Shown: positions 33,853 to 43,020, counted from the stretch's first letter. The stretch is DNA of 64,000 bases from CAYPZL01 sp964415045 (GCA_964415045.1 CAYPZL010000005.1:1-64000), one strand, 5' to 3'. The notes: generated by a model from the sequence alone, not told the origin. Translations and numbers: made by a program.

Positions 33853-34131
33853 TTACGTGCTCTCTTTTTTCTTGGATTGTGCTATGTTGACAATGTAATC
33901 AATGGCGGCGCCGACCGTCTGGATCTTCTCGGCCTCCTCATCAGGAATGCTCATGTCAAACTCGTCTTCAAATTCCATGACCAATTCGACGGTATCCAAA
34001 GAGTCGGCATTCAGGTCGTTGATAAAAGAGGTCTCGCGGTTGATTTCAGACTTATCAACGCCCATTTGCTCGCTGATGATCTCGATCACCTTATTCTGGA
34101 TCGCTTGGACATCTACCTCATCGACACTCAC
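33853..34131 (-). CDS. acpP: Acyl carrier protein
   Basis: A 92-residue acidic four-helix protein that carries growing acyl chains. The phosphopantetheine Ser lies in 'LNADSLDTVELVMEFEDEF'. It has a somewhat longer N-terminus (MSVDEVDVQ) and a KKKEST tail compared with the 77-80-residue E. coli form. The start is GTG at 34131 with GGAGG 8 bases before it. A promoter candidate lies upstream at 34230-34258, which would allow extra ACP expression inside the operon. fabF follows at 7 bases. Confidence 0.96.
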   Translation of the reverse strand: MSVDEVDVQAIQNKVIEIISEQMGVDKSEINRETSFINDLNADSLDTVELVMEFEDEFDMSIPDEEAEKIQTVGAAIDYIVNIAQSKKKEST

Positions 34132-34229
34132 TTGTTCATCCTCCCTAATTCAGTCGGATTTCTCTGCTATGATCTTTGCCTCTGCCGGGGCATACATACA
34201 CCGCCGCCACCCTCCCGATTTTGGCCGGT

Positions 34230-34258
34230 ATATTACCCAGTGGAGGGGGCCAGCACAA
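34230..34258 (-). promoter_or_regulatory. Internal promoter for acpP-fabF
   Basis: Minus strand TTGTGC, 17-nt spacer, TAATAT. It lies in the 144-base gap between fabG and acpP. The predicted start near 34223 gives a leader of about 90 bases. Confidence 0.45.
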
Positions 34259-34275
34259 ACATTTTTTGATTTTTT

Positions 34276-35013
34276 TTACATGGCCATGCCGCCGTCGACG
34301 CACAGGACCTGCCCGGTGATATACCCGGCATCGTCACCGGCGAGGAAGGCCACGGCCCTGGCCACGTCCTCGGGTGCACCGAACCGCTTGACGGGAATGA
34401 CGTCCTTGGCGGCCTTTTTCACCATGTCGGAGAGCACGGCCGTCATGTCGGTCTGAATGAAGCCCGGGGCGATGCAGTTGGCGGTGACGTTCTTTTTTCC
34501 GATTTCCCGGGCGATCGACTTGGTCATGCCGATAAGTCCGGCCTTGCTGGCGGCGTAGTTGGCCGAGCCGGCCTGGCCCATGACCCCGGCGACGGAGCTG
34601 ATATTGACGATTCGGCCGAACTTGTTGCGGATCATCGACCGGGCCGCGACGCGCGTGGCGGTGAACGCCGCCCGCAGGTTGACCGCGATGACCTTGTCGA
34701 AGTCCTCGTCGTCCATCTGGATCATCAGCTTGTCGCGGGTGATGCCGGCATTATTGACCAGAACGCCGATGCCGCCGTGCGCCGAGGCCAGTTCCTCCAG
34801 CACCGCGGTGAGCTTGTCGGTTTCGGTGATATCGACGCACCGGGTGATCACCTCGAAGCCGGCTTCGGCTGCCGCCTGCTCCAGTTCCCCGAGCGCTTCT
34901 TCCATCACGTCCAGGGCGGCAACGAGACGATCCTGCTTGAGCAGCTCGAACACGATCGCCCGCCCGATGCCCCGGGCCGCACCCGTCACGACTGCCAGTT
35001 TCTTTTCCGCCAT
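34276..35013 (-). CDS. fabG: 3-oxoacyl-ACP reductase
   Basis: NADPH-dependent reduction of 3-ketoacyl-ACP. It is a 245-residue short-chain dehydrogenase with 'VVTGAARGIGRAIVFELL' (cofactor site), 'VLVNNAGITRDKLMIQM', the catalytic Ser in 'VNISSVAGVMGQAG', 'NYAASKAGLIGMTKSIA' (Tyr and Lys), and 'CVDGGMAM' at the end. Length and every motif match FabG. The SD AGGAG lies 9 bases before the ATG. It follows fabD by 40 bases on the same strand and precedes acpP. Confidence 0.96.
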   Translation of the reverse strand: MAEKKLAVVTGAARGIGRAIVFELLKQDRLVAALDVMEEALGELEQAAAEAGFEVITRCVDITETDKLTAVLEELASAHGGIGVLVNNAGITRDKLMIQMDDEDFDKVIAVNLRAAFTATRVAARSMIRNKFGRIVNISSVAGVMGQAGSANYAASKAGLIGMTKSIAREIGKKNVTANCIAPGFIQTDMTAVLSDMVKKAAKDVIPVKRFGAPEDVARAVAFLAGDDAGYITGQVLCVDGGMAM

Positions 35014-35053
35014 CGTTCTACTCTCCTATTCGTTCTTGTCAGCGTGCGGCATT

Positions 35054-35995
35054 CTATGCGTCGCTCAGCAGTTTTTGGACCGACTCGATGCTGCTGACAT
35101 TGACGACTCTGGTTTTCCTGTGAATTCGTCTCATCAGACCGGTCAACACGCGACCCGGTCCGATCTCGTAAAATCGTTCGACTCCCTCGCTCAGCAGACG
35201 TTCCATGCATTTCTGCCAGAGGATGGGACTGGTCAGTTGCCGGGCCAGTCCGTCGGCGACGCCGGCGGCGCTGTCGTAGTAGTCGGCGCTGATGTTGGCC
35301 AGGGTCTTGACCGACGAAGGCTCGGCGATGCGGCATTGGGACAGGGCCTCTCGCAGGGCGTCGGCGGCGCTGGACATCATCTCGGTATGAAACGCGCCGG
35401 CGACCTCCAGCGGCACGGCCTTGACGGCCCCGTACTTCTCGGCCAGCGCCGCCGCTCTCGCGCAGGCGCCGCGCGTGCCGCTGACGACGATCTGTCCCGG
35501 GCAGTTGAAATTAACCGGCACCAGCAGTTCGCCTTCTGCCGCTTCGTCGCAAAGCTGTCGCACCTTTTCTTCGTCGAGGCCGATGAGGCTGACCATGCCG
35601 CCTTCGGTTGCGTCGGCGGCGGCCTGCATCGCTTCGCCGCGCTTCTTCACCAGCAGCAGGGCGTCCTCGAAGCTGATGACGCCGGCGGCGTAGAGCGCCG
35701 TGTACTCGCCGAGGCTCAGCCCCGCCGTGACATCGGCGGCCAGGTCCCGCGTCGGCTCTTGCGTGCGCAGGATTTCCAGCAGGGCGGCCGAGGTGACGAA
35801 GATGGCCGGCTGCGACATCGTCGTGCTGTTGAGCCGTTCGGCCGGGCCCTCGAAGCAGACCGCGCGCAAATCGAACCCGACGATATCGTTGGCTTTCGCA
35901 AACAGTTCCGCCGCCGCGGGGTACGCCGCCGCCACGTCGGCGCCCATGCCTACCGTTTGGGCGCCCTGTCCGGGAAACAAAAAGGCCGTCTTCAT
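35054..35995 (-). CDS. fabD: Malonyl CoA-ACP transacylase
   Basis: Loads malonyl groups on ACP. The 313-residue product starts 'TAFLFPGQGAQTVGMG'. The nucleophile Ser is in 'TAGLSLGEYTALYAAG', the catalytic His is in 'VAGAFHTEMMSSA', and 'VPVNFNCPGQIVVSG' and 'YEIGPGRVLTGLMRRI' are further family segments. AAGGA precedes the ATG. The position between fabH and fabG is the common order of the cluster. Confidence 0.96.
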   Translation of the reverse strand: MKTAFLFPGQGAQTVGMGADVAAAYPAAAELFAKANDIVGFDLRAVCFEGPAERLNSTTMSQPAIFVTSAALLEILRTQEPTRDLAADVTAGLSLGEYTALYAAGVISFEDALLLVKKRGEAMQAAADATEGGMVSLIGLDEEKVRQLCDEAAEGELLVPVNFNCPGQIVVSGTRGACARAAALAEKYGAVKAVPLEVAGAFHTEMMSSAADALREALSQCRIAEPSSVKTLANISADYYDSAAGVADGLARQLTSPILWQKCMERLLSEGVERFYEIGPGRVLTGLMRRIHRKTRVVNVSSIESVQKLLSDA

Positions 35996-36053
35996 CGTTC
36001 GTATCCTTGAACCTGACTCGTTCTCTTCCTTCCGTCGATTCGGCGCGACGCTC

Positions 36054-37067
36054 TCAGAGCTCGATTACGTTGGCGCCCCAGGTGACCCCGGCGCCGAACG
36101 CCACGAAGATGACGATGTCACCCTTCTTGACCTTGCCCTCGCGCATGCATTCGTCGAAGGCGATGGGCACGGAGGCGGCCGAGGTGTTGCCGTATTTTTG
36201 AATGTTGACGAAGACCTTCTCGGGCGGCAGTTTCAGCCGTTTGGCCGCCGACTCGATGATGCGGGCGTTCATCTGGTGCGAGACCATCATCGCCAGATCG
36301 TCGATGGTCAGGCCGCAGTGCTCCATGCAATCGGTGACCGCCTCGACGATCCGCCGCACCGCCTGCTGATAAACCTCCCGGCCCTTGATCTGCATGTACG
36401 CCTTGCTGGGGTCCTCCAGCGGCTTCGGCGCCGGGTATCGCGACCCGTGCGCCTGGCAGTTCAGCGACTCCCAGTACGTCCCGTCGGACCCCAGGGTGCT
36501 GTAGAGGATTCCCCGGCTTCCCTCCTGCTTGCGCTGGACCACGACCGCGCCGGCCCCGTCCCCGAAGAGGATGCAACTGCCGCGGTCCTTCCAGTTGGTG
36601 ATCTTGGTCAGCGTCTCGGCGCCGATCACCAGCGCGTTGTCGAGCTGCCCGCCCTGCATGAGGTGGTGCACCAAATGGAGCGAGTACACGAAGCCGCTGC
36701 AGGCGGCCGCGATGTCGAAGGCCCACGCCTTCGTCGCGCCCAGGGCCCTTTGCACGAAACAGGCGGTGGAGGGGAACACCATCTCCGGGGTGATCGTCGC
36801 GACGGTGATCAGGCCGAGTTCCGCGGGGTCCAGGCCCGCGTAGTCCAGCGCCTGTTTGGCCGCCGCGATGGCCAGGTCCGCCGTGGTCTCCTCATCTGAA
36901 GTAATATGCCGTTCCTTGATCCCCGTGCGCGTCGTGATCCACTGGTCGGACGTATTCACCATGTGGGACAGGTCGTCGTTGGTCAGTATTTTGGACGGGA
37001 CAAAAGAACCGCACCCGGTAATCACGGCGCGGTTGGCGGAGGGGTGATCCTCAATTTCGTTATGCAT
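36054..37067 (-). CDS. fabH: 3-oxoacyl-ACP synthase III
   Basis: Starts fatty-acid synthesis by condensing an acyl-CoA primer with malonyl-ACP. The 337-residue product has 'TGCGSFVPSKILTNDDL', the nucleophile C123 in 'DIAAACSGFVYSLH', the catalytic His in 'MVSHQMNARIIESAA' (SHQMN in place of the usual PHQAN) and Asn in 'KYGNTSAASVPIA'. It overlaps the end of plsX by 8 bases (ATGCATAA), indicating translational coupling. AAGGA precedes the start. Confidence 0.95.
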   Translation of the reverse strand: MHNEIEDHPSANRAVITGCGSFVPSKILTNDDLSHMVNTSDQWITTRTGIKERHITSDEETTADLAIAAAKQALDYAGLDPAELGLITVATITPEMVFPSTACFVQRALGATKAWAFDIAAACSGFVYSLHLVHHLMQGGQLDNALVIGAETLTKITNWKDRGSCILFGDGAGAVVVQRKQEGSRGILYSTLGSDGTYWESLNCQAHGSRYPAPKPLEDPSKAYMQIKGREVYQQAVRRIVEAVTDCMEHCGLTIDDLAMMVSHQMNARIIESAAKRLKLPPEKVFVNIQKYGNTSAASVPIAFDECMREGKVKKGDIVIFVAFGAGVTWGANVIEL

Positions 37068-38073
37068 CAGATGTCCTTACGCAAGCTTCCGAGATACACT
37101 CCGTAATCTTGTCGTTGATTTTCTGCGTGTGGTAGTTTTTGGCGCTGAGCACGGCGTTGCGGATCGTGCGCGCCTGACTGGTGCCGTGGCAGATCAACGC
37201 CGTCCCGTTGACCCCCAGCAGCGGGGCCCCTCCGTACGTGTTATAGTCGTGCTTTTGATAGACCCGCGTGATGATCGGCTTGAATTTCAGCGCCAGCCGC
37301 GGTTTTTCCTGCATCAGCTCGTGCTTGATCGCCCGAAACAGCCCGTCGACGGCGCCCTCGGTCAGCTTCAGGATCACGTTGCCCACGAATCCGTCGCAGA
37401 CGACCACGTCGCTGTTGCCGCGAAAAATGTCCCGGCCCTCGATGTTGCCGACGAAGTTCAGCCGCCCGTCGGAGCGCAGCAACTCCCGCGTCCGCTTGAC
37501 CACCTCGTTGCCCTTGGCATCCTCCTGCCCGATGCTCATCAGGCCCACGCGCGGATTCTTTACCCCGAGGAAATGCTCGGAGTAGACGCTCGCCATCAAT
37601 CCGTACTGGTGCAGGTTGATCGGTTTGCAGGCGATGTTGGCGCCGACATCGCAGATCGTCACCGGTCCCTCGCTCATGGGAAAGACCACGGCGATTCCGG
37701 GGCGGTTCACGCCCGGGAGGTTGCGCATTCGCATCTGGAACGCCGCCACGCAGGCCCCGGTATTGCCCGCCGAGATCACGGCGTCGGTCCGGCCTTGTTT
37801 GGCCATCTTGGCCATTACGGCGATCGAACTCTTGGGCTTTTTGCGCAGGCTCTCGATCGGCGTCTCGTCCATGGCGATTACGTCGGGGGCATCGACGATG
37901 CTGATCCGGCCCTTCTTATACTTGCGCTCGGCCAGCTTCGATTCCACCAGCTCCTGCGGTCCCACCAGGAGCAGCTCGTCATCCTTGTCGAGCTGAGGCA
38001 GCACTTCCACCGCGCCGTCCAGAATGGCGTCCGGTGCGAAGTCGCCTCCCATTGCATCCAATGCGATACGCAT
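37060..38073 (-). CDS. plsX: Phosphate acyltransferase PlsX
   Basis: Makes acyl-phosphate from acyl-ACP for phospholipid synthesis. The 337-residue product has the start 'MRIALDAMGGDFAPDAILDG', 'SAGNTGACVAAFQMRM', 'VCDVGANIACKP' in the form ICDVGANI, 'GNIEGRDIFRG' and 'VVVCDGFVGNVILKLTEG'. The open frame runs into rpmF, but the ATG at 38073 is the family start, just after the rpmF stop. GGAGG within the end of rpmF serves as the SD. It overlaps fabH by 8 bases. Confidence 0.96.
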   Translation of the reverse strand: MRIALDAMGGDFAPDAILDGAVEVLPQLDKDDELLLVGPQELVESKLAERKYKKGRISIVDAPDVIAMDETPIESLRKKPKSSIAVMAKMAKQGRTDAVISAGNTGACVAAFQMRMRNLPGVNRPGIAVVFPMSEGPVTICDVGANIACKPINLHQYGLMASVYSEHFLGVKNPRVGLMSIGQEDAKGNEVVKRTRELLRSDGRLNFVGNIEGRDIFRGNSDVVVCDGFVGNVILKLTEGAVDGLFRAIKHELMQEKPRLALKFKPIITRVYQKHDYNTYGGAPLLGVNGTALICHGTSQARTIRNAVLSAKNYHTQKINDKITECISEACVRTSDA

Positions 38074-38075
38074 GC

Positions 38076-38264
38076 TTAGCTGCTTTCCTCCTTGCCAAGC
38101 TTCAGGCTGATGTCGGGATTGACGTACCCGCAGTTGGCGCAGGCCGCGTGCGGTAGCTTCGCCTGGTCGCACTTCGGGCAAACCGCGTAATTCACCGGCG
38201 TCAGGCGGTGATGGGATCGCCGCGTGCGGGTGCGGCTCTTGCTCATCTTCTTATCTGGTAACAT
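38076..38264 (-). CDS. rpmF: 50S ribosomal protein L32
   Basis: A 62-residue ribosomal protein. 'KSRTRTRRSHHRL' is the conserved basic N-terminus. The zinc site is C-x2-C...C-x2-C ('AVCPKCDQAKLPHAACANCGYV'), so this is the zinc-binding form. The start at 38264 has GGAG 9 bases upstream; the ATG at 38246 (MSKSRT) is the alternative. It heads the fatty-acid cluster, the arrangement known in many bacteria. The DUF177/YceD gene often found before rpmF is absent here. Confidence 0.93.
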   Translation of the reverse strand: MLPDKKMSKSRTRTRRSHHRLTPVNYAVCPKCDQAKLPHAACANCGYVNPDISLKLGKEESS

Positions 38265-38286
38265 CCTGCACTACTCCAATTCTCTG

Positions 38287-38303
38287 GCAAAAAACCCCAC
38301 CGG
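38287..38303 (-). promoter_or_regulatory. Small hairpin plus U-tract in the rpmF leader
   Basis: Minus strand CCCC-GGT-GGGG followed by six U, 23 bases before rpmF. The stem is only 4 bp, so it is a weak candidate for an attenuator. A TTGACA box lies about 55 bases further upstream, without a convincing -10. Confidence 0.3.
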
Positions 38304-38484
38304 GGCAATTTCTCCAAACTAACGTAAAATGCTTTTAACTACCTGACGGAAGGACGGCTGTCAAGGCAAAATCCCGCCCGCAGGGTGCCAAAACGGGCTT
38401 TTCCCCCGAAAACCGCCGCCAACCCGGCCTGACGGCCGTGAAACCGCCGCCCCCAACGAAGAATCAAACGTCGTTCAGCTCTGC

Positions 38485-38796
38485 TCAATCGATCGTGCCG
38501 GCGATCCCCGCCATGCCGAATACCGGCGAACTCTCCCGCTTGACCCGGATCGGCAGGTCCTTCTCACGCACCAGTTCGTACCCGTTCTTGCGCATGCACT
38601 CCTTCACGAACTTCTCCGTGTAGCTGCCCAAGCCCAGCGTCCGGTTCACGTCCGCATACCGCGACGCCTCCACCCGGCACGCATCCAGCGCACGCCGCGC
38701 CTCCTTGAAGCTTTTGCCGTCCTGGTACCAGTACTTCGCACACCCCCCCAGCAAGCTTATGGACACCAACAACAGTCCGATGCAAATCAGCCGCAT
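38485..38796 (-). CDS. Small lipoprotein
   Basis: A 103-residue protein with a lipoprotein signal, 'MRLICIGLLLVSISLLGGC' (lipobox LLGGC, Cys19), and then a helical, Cys-containing mature domain ('FKEARRALDACRVEASRYADV', 'FVKECMRKNGYELV'). Two mature Cys could form a disulfide. I do not recognise a named family, though it resembles small surface lipoproteins of proteobacteria. The ATG at 38796 is fixed by AGGAG 8 bases upstream; the frame continues further upstream but without signals. It should be processed by the Lgt encoded at 21949. Confidence 0.7.
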   Translation of the reverse strand: MRLICIGLLLVSISLLGGCAKYWYQDGKSFKEARRALDACRVEASRYADVNRTLGLGSYTEKFVKECMRKNGYELVREKDLPIRVKRESSPVFGMAGIAGTID

Positions 38797-39079
38797 GCCA
38801 TTGCTCCTACGCATCCACCACATCACCGCCGGGCCCAGACCCCGGCACAAGCCCAACAGCATAAACCATAAGACCCGCAAACGCCACCAAAATCCACCCA
38901 ATCCCCAATCCCCAATTCCCCCTCCACCCTTCACTCTCTCCAGAGCCTTCCACCTTTCACGTCTTTCCAACCGTCGTGGTCCGAATCATTTTCCCTTGAC
39001 ACCCCCCCCGCATCCAAAACGAGATTACACGACAGGTGAAACGTATCGCCCGTGCGGACACAAGAAGGACGATTGGATT

Positions 39080-39196
39080 GTCATGCTGAACGAAACAACG
39101 TGGAGTGAAGCATCTGGCTTGCGGATGAGAAGCGGCCGTGTTCCTGAAGGTGACTCTGACTGCGGAACCCAGATCCTTCGCTTCGCTCAGGATGAC
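39080..39196. repeat. MITE/REP-like element with imperfect terminal inverted repeats, copy 2
   Basis: A 117-bp segment bounded by GTCATGCTGAACGAA (39080-39094) and the complement of GTCATCCTGAGCGAAG (39181-39196). It carries no gene. The family is dispersed, since related cores occur at 26839-26899 and 47251-47278. It fills part of the 463-base gap before the restriction-gene remnant; the rest of that gap (38797-39079) shows nothing I can support. Confidence 0.65.
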
Positions 39197-39259
39197 AAAC
39201 GCGGCTTTGAAGTTGGATCGCAGGAGTAGACGAGGCCCGCGTTGCGGGCGACAGACAGG

Positions 39260-40111
39260 ATGGAACCGAAGGAATACCAAATCCGGGCGTTGGATCGCGT
39301 CAAGGCGTATCTTGGGCTTCTGTATGATTGGAAGTGCAAGAACGCTGCGATCGTCGCCGAGCACGGCCCCGAAGTGGCGCTGGATTTCCCGGCCAAGGCC
39401 TGGGCCAAGATCGACGGGCTCTACAACGCCTATCACTCCCGCCGGGACGGCCTGGGACGACCTCTGCCCTGTTTCTGCCTGAAGGTCCCCACCGGCGGCG
39501 GCAAGACGTTCCTGGCGGTCAAGACCATCGACCTGATCAACACGACCTATCTCAAGAAACGCACGGGTCTGGTCCTGTGGGTGGTTCCGACCACACAGAT
39601 TTACCGTCAGACGATCAAGAACCTCAAGGACAGGGACCATCCTTATCGCCAGCACCTGGATATCGCCAGCGGTGGACGGACCGTCATTCTGGAAAAGACC
39701 GACCGCTTCACGCCGGAAGATATTGAGACGAACCTCGTCGTCATGATGCTGATGCTTCCCTCGGCGTCGCGCAAGAACAAGGAAGTCTTGCGCGTCTTCA
39801 AGGACAGTGGCGGATTCGCCGAGTTCTTCCCCCCCGAGGATGCCGTTGAGGCCGGTGTCACCTTGCTTGAGCAAGTCCCAAATCTCGACACGTTCGAATC
39901 GCAGAATGCTTTTTGGGGCAAGCAGATCAAGACATCTCTCGGGAACACGCTGCGTCTCTTGAATCCGCTGATCATTCTCGACGAAGGGCACAAGGCCTAC
40001 AGCGAAACGGCCCAGGGGACCCTTCGGGGCTTCAACCCTTCTATTCTCGTGGAACTCTCGGCGACGCCGGGCTGCGTCTATCAGCTTTCAGCAGGGGCTT
40101 CGAAGTCTTGA
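39260..40111 (+). pseudogene. Truncated type III restriction helicase (res N-terminus)
   Basis: Only about the first 270 residues of a type III restriction-enzyme helicase subunit remain. Present are the start 'EYQIRALDRVKAYLGLLYDW', Walker A 'KVPTGGGKTFLAVKTIDL', DEAH-like 'IILDEGHKAYS' and motif III 'VELSATPG'. The frame then runs 14 foreign residues to a stop. Full-length Res proteins are roughly 900-1000 residues, so helicase domain 2 and the nuclease are lost. No mod (methyltransferase) gene is nearby. The break lies within the overlapping end of the serine-hydrolase gene on the other strand, so a deletion joined the two. Confidence 0.85.
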
Positions 40112-41135
40112 CGCACGCGTGATCGTGTTCGTCTTTGACCCACTCGGCGATTCGCTTGGCCATCTGGCGGACGGTGGCGGGGTCGCCGGAGGCGGCGGCC
40201 AGGGCGACGAGGAACCGCGTGTCGGATTTCACGTCGTCGATATAGGCGACGTCCAGTGAGTACGTGCTGATGAGCCCTCCCTTGTGGAAGAAGCGGGCGT
40301 CGGGAAAGACGGTTTCCACGGCCTTCTCCCAGGCGTAGGGTCCGGCGTCCTTGTTCTCGAGGCCGGTCAGCCCGTCGCCGCCCTCGATGATGAATCGTAC
40401 CTGCTCGTCGGTGAGGCGGTACCGCTGCGACGGGGGCAGGACGTGGTGGAACATGATGCGTCTGAGGCAATCGGCCAGCTCGCGGGTGGAGGTGCAGTTG
40501 CCGGTCGTGGAGCTCAGGACCGTCGCGCCGCGCTGCTCGGCGTACGAGACGCCCGACCAGCAGTGCTCCACCCGGACGGGGGCCCTTTCCCCGGCGTAGA
40601 GCGTGATCCGCTGCGGCTCCTCGTTCACGTACAGGGGCGGGCGGTGCGTGATGTAGTCGCGCATCAGCGCTGAGTGCGGAAATCCGCGCTCCGGGACGAG
40701 GAACTTCGTATTGATCCGGTCGATTCCCACGAATCGCAACAGCAAGGTGTAATCCTCGTTCGACGAGCGGCGAAAGACCTCGCTAATCATCTCGCGCATC
40801 GTCCGGGCGCTGTCCAGGGTCCAGCGGTCGTTCGTCTTGCGCTCGAACACCAGCGCGCAGTCGGTCGGCACGCCCAGCTCATTGATGTACTCCAGCGCGG
40901 CCACCACGGTGTAGATCTTGATGGTGCTGGCCGGCCAGAAGTCCACGGCCTCGGCACTGTCGCGATAGTGGAACCACGCAAAGTTGGGGTCCGAACGTTC
41001 GCCCTTCACCAGGACCACCGTCGCCCATTTCTTCACGTCGGGCGAAATGTCGGCGAGAAGGTCGTCGAGGACCGCCGCGTGCAGGGAGGATGTGAGAACG
41101 ACAAGAAGCAACATCGCCGCCTTTCTGTAGTCCAT
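40041..41135 (-). CDS. Secreted serine hydrolase (beta-lactamase/PBP-like) with an altered C-terminus
   Basis: A 364-residue secreted protein with a signal peptide (MDYRKAAMLLLVVLTSSLHAA). The SxxK motif is S70-T-I-K73 in 'FWPASTIKIYT', 'SNEDYTLLLRF' is the SxN-like region, and 'FFHKGGLISTYS' is the KTG-like box. This is a class A beta-lactamase/transpeptidase fold; the substrate is unknown. The last 12 or so residues (RRSPASPRVPRE) are encoded by antisense sequence of the restriction-gene remnant. The natural stop has therefore probably been lost in the deletion that truncated that gene. AGGAG 8 bases before the ATG at 41135 fixes the start. Confidence 0.75.
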   Translation of the reverse strand: MDYRKAAMLLLVVLTSSLHAAVLDDLLADISPDVKKWATVVLVKGERSDPNFAWFHYRDSAEAVDFWPASTIKIYTVVAALEYINELGVPTDCALVFERKTNDRWTLDSARTMREMISEVFRRSSNEDYTLLLRFVGIDRINTKFLVPERGFPHSALMRDYITHRPPLYVNEEPQRITLYAGERAPVRVEHCWSGVSYAEQRGATVLSSTTGNCTSTRELADCLRRIMFHHVLPPSQRYRLTDEQVRFIIEGGDGLTGLENKDAGPYAWEKAVETVFPDARFFHKGGLISTYSLDVAYIDDVKSDTRFLVALAAASGDPATVRQMAKRIAEWVKDEHDHACVKTSKPLLKADRRSPASPRVPRE

Positions 41136-41418
41136 GTTCGCCACTCCTGTATCGAGGTCTGCGTTTGTGGCAGGGCAGGGCCCGTGCCAGGCGTGGGCGG
41201 TTCCACTTTGCGCCCGTCAGACGTTCCGACGCATTAGTTTCGCACCGCCGGCCGGCCCATATTCGCCGATGGAGAGGAAAAAATCAAATCCACCCTCAAA
41301 GTGCGTCAGCGACGACCGCACGGCCCGCCCGTTCTCCGTGGGCTGGTGTCCTCGCGTGAGTTGATTCGCATTCTGGCGGGCAGCGAAGCCCGGAGTCGGA
41401 AGGGAGGGAATAAAAGGG

Positions 41419-41447
41419 TTCAACTTTGCGTCTGTCTGGGGTAGAAT
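41419..41447 (+). promoter_or_regulatory. Promoter for the Tat oxidoreductase gene
   Basis: TTCAAC (41419-41424), 17-nt spacer, TAGAAT (41442-41447). The predicted start near 41454 gives a leader of about 95 bases. Confidence 0.5.
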
Positions 41448-41547
41448 GACGAGCACACGGGTTTGGGGTCCGCGTGTGCATCCTACGCCGGGGTCCGGCT
41501 TGCACGAGGGTCAAAATATGCCTTGAAGGCAGCGAAAGGAGCAAATG

Positions 41548-43020
41548 ATGAGTCAAGTGAGTCGTCGGAGGTTTTTGAAGCGTGGTCTGGCTGCTACGGC
41601 CGGTTCGTATGCGGCCCTGTCGTCGGTGGGGGGGCTGATGCCCAGCGTATTGGGCGCCAACGATGAGATTCGCGTCGCGGTGGCCGGAATTCGGGGCCGG
41701 GGCAACGGCCATATCAACCACTTCCAGAGCCTCAAGGGTGTAAAGGTGGTGGCCCTGTGCGATCCGGACAAGAAGGTTCTGGCTGAGCGCATGAAGCAGG
41801 TAAAAGACAAATACGGCACCGACGTGAAGGGGGATATCGACATCCGCAAGATCCTGGACCTTAAGGACGTCGATGTCCTGGTGATCGCCACGCCGAACCA
41901 CTGGCATTCGCTCATGACGATCTGGGCCTGCCAGGCGGGCAAGGACGTGTACGTCGAGAAGCCGGTGAGCCACTCGATCTGGGAAGGCCGCAAGATGGTG
42001 GAAGCGGCCCGCAAGTACAATCGGATCGTGCAGGCCGGGACGCAGCAGCGCTCGTGTCCGGCCACGATTGAGGCCGCCCGCGACATCCGGGCCGGAAAGT
42101 ACGGCAAAGTTCAGTGGGTCCATTGCTCGAAGCTGGGCGCTCGGGGGCCCATAGGCAAGGTGGCGTCTCCGCAGCCGGTGCCCGAGCATATCGACTACAA
42201 TCTCTGGGCCGGTCCGGCTCCCATGACGCCGGTCATGCGCAAGCAATTCCACTACGACTGGCACTGGCAGTGGAACTGGGGCGACGGCGAAATGGCCAAC
42301 TGGGGCGTGCACTACCTCGACGATCTGCACCACATTCTGGGTTGGAAGGATATTCCCGACAAGGTGGTCGCGGCGGGCAACCGGTTCGCCTGGGACGACA
42401 ACGGCGAAACGCCGAACATGCATTTCGCCCTGTTGCATTACGACGGCCTGCCGGTGGTAATCGACATTCGCAACCTGCCCGATCCCAAGCGGCGGGGCGG
42501 CAAGAGCGGGGCGGTCTACCTCGGCTCGCGCGGCGGCAACCACATCCAGTGCGAGGCCGGCTACATTCGCATCTCGCGCGGCGGCGGCTGGTTCTACGAC
42601 AACGACGGCAAGCGCGTCCACCAGTACAAGGGCAACGCCGGCTCCGGGCACGCGCAGAACTTCATCGATGCCGTCCGCAGCCGTCGTCGGCAGGACCAGG
42701 CGGCCGAGATCGCGGTGGGCCACCAGAGCACGGCGATTTGCCACCAAGCCAATCTGGCCTGGCGCGCCGGCTCGCAAGCCTCGGTCGACGAGGTGCGCGA
42801 GGCCATGAAATCGCACGAAGACGCGCTGAACACGCTGAAGGATATGCTCGAGCAAATCGACGGCAACGGCGTGGATCTGGCCAGGGAGCACTTCGTTCTG
42901 GGCCCGGCCTTGACCTACGATCGCGCCAGCGAGCGATTCACCGGGCCGAATGCGCAAAAGGCCAACAAGTACGTCAAATGCTCCTACCGCGATGGGTTTG
43001 TCGTGCCGGAAAGCGTATAG
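41548..43020 (+). CDS. Tat-exported Gfo/Idh/MocA-family oxidoreductase
   Basis: A 490-residue periplasmic NAD(P)-dependent sugar oxidoreductase type. The Tat signal 'SRRRFLKRGLAATAGSYAAL' leads into a Rossmann fold ('IRVAVAGIRGRGNGHINHF', 'VVALCDPDKKV', 'VDVLVIATPNHWHSLMTIWA') and the family motif 'DVYVEKPVSHS'. The C-terminal substrate domain contains 'HYDWHWQWNWGDGEMANWGVHYLDDLHHILG', typical of the large planctomycete expansion of this family. Two ATGs are adjacent; 41548 has AGGAG at the better spacing (6). The exact substrate is unknown. The helicase gene follows 224 bases later. Confidence 0.9.
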   Translation: MSQVSRRRFLKRGLAATAGSYAALSSVGGLMPSVLGANDEIRVAVAGIRGRGNGHINHFQSLKGVKVVALCDPDKKVLAERMKQVKDKYGTDVKGDIDIRKILDLKDVDVLVIATPNHWHSLMTIWACQAGKDVYVEKPVSHSIWEGRKMVEAARKYNRIVQAGTQQRSCPATIEAARDIRAGKYGKVQWVHCSKLGARGPIGKVASPQPVPEHIDYNLWAGPAPMTPVMRKQFHYDWHWQWNWGDGEMANWGVHYLDDLHHILGWKDIPDKVVAAGNRFAWDDNGETPNMHFALLHYDGLPVVIDIRNLPDPKRRGGKSGAVYLGSRGGNHIQCEAGYIRISRGGGWFYDNDGKRVHQYKGNAGSGHAQNFIDAVRSRRRQDQAAEIAVGHQSTAICHQANLAWRAGSQASVDEVREAMKSHEDALNTLKDMLEQIDGNGVDLAREHFVLGPALTYDRASERFTGPNAQKANKYVKCSYRDGFVVPESV

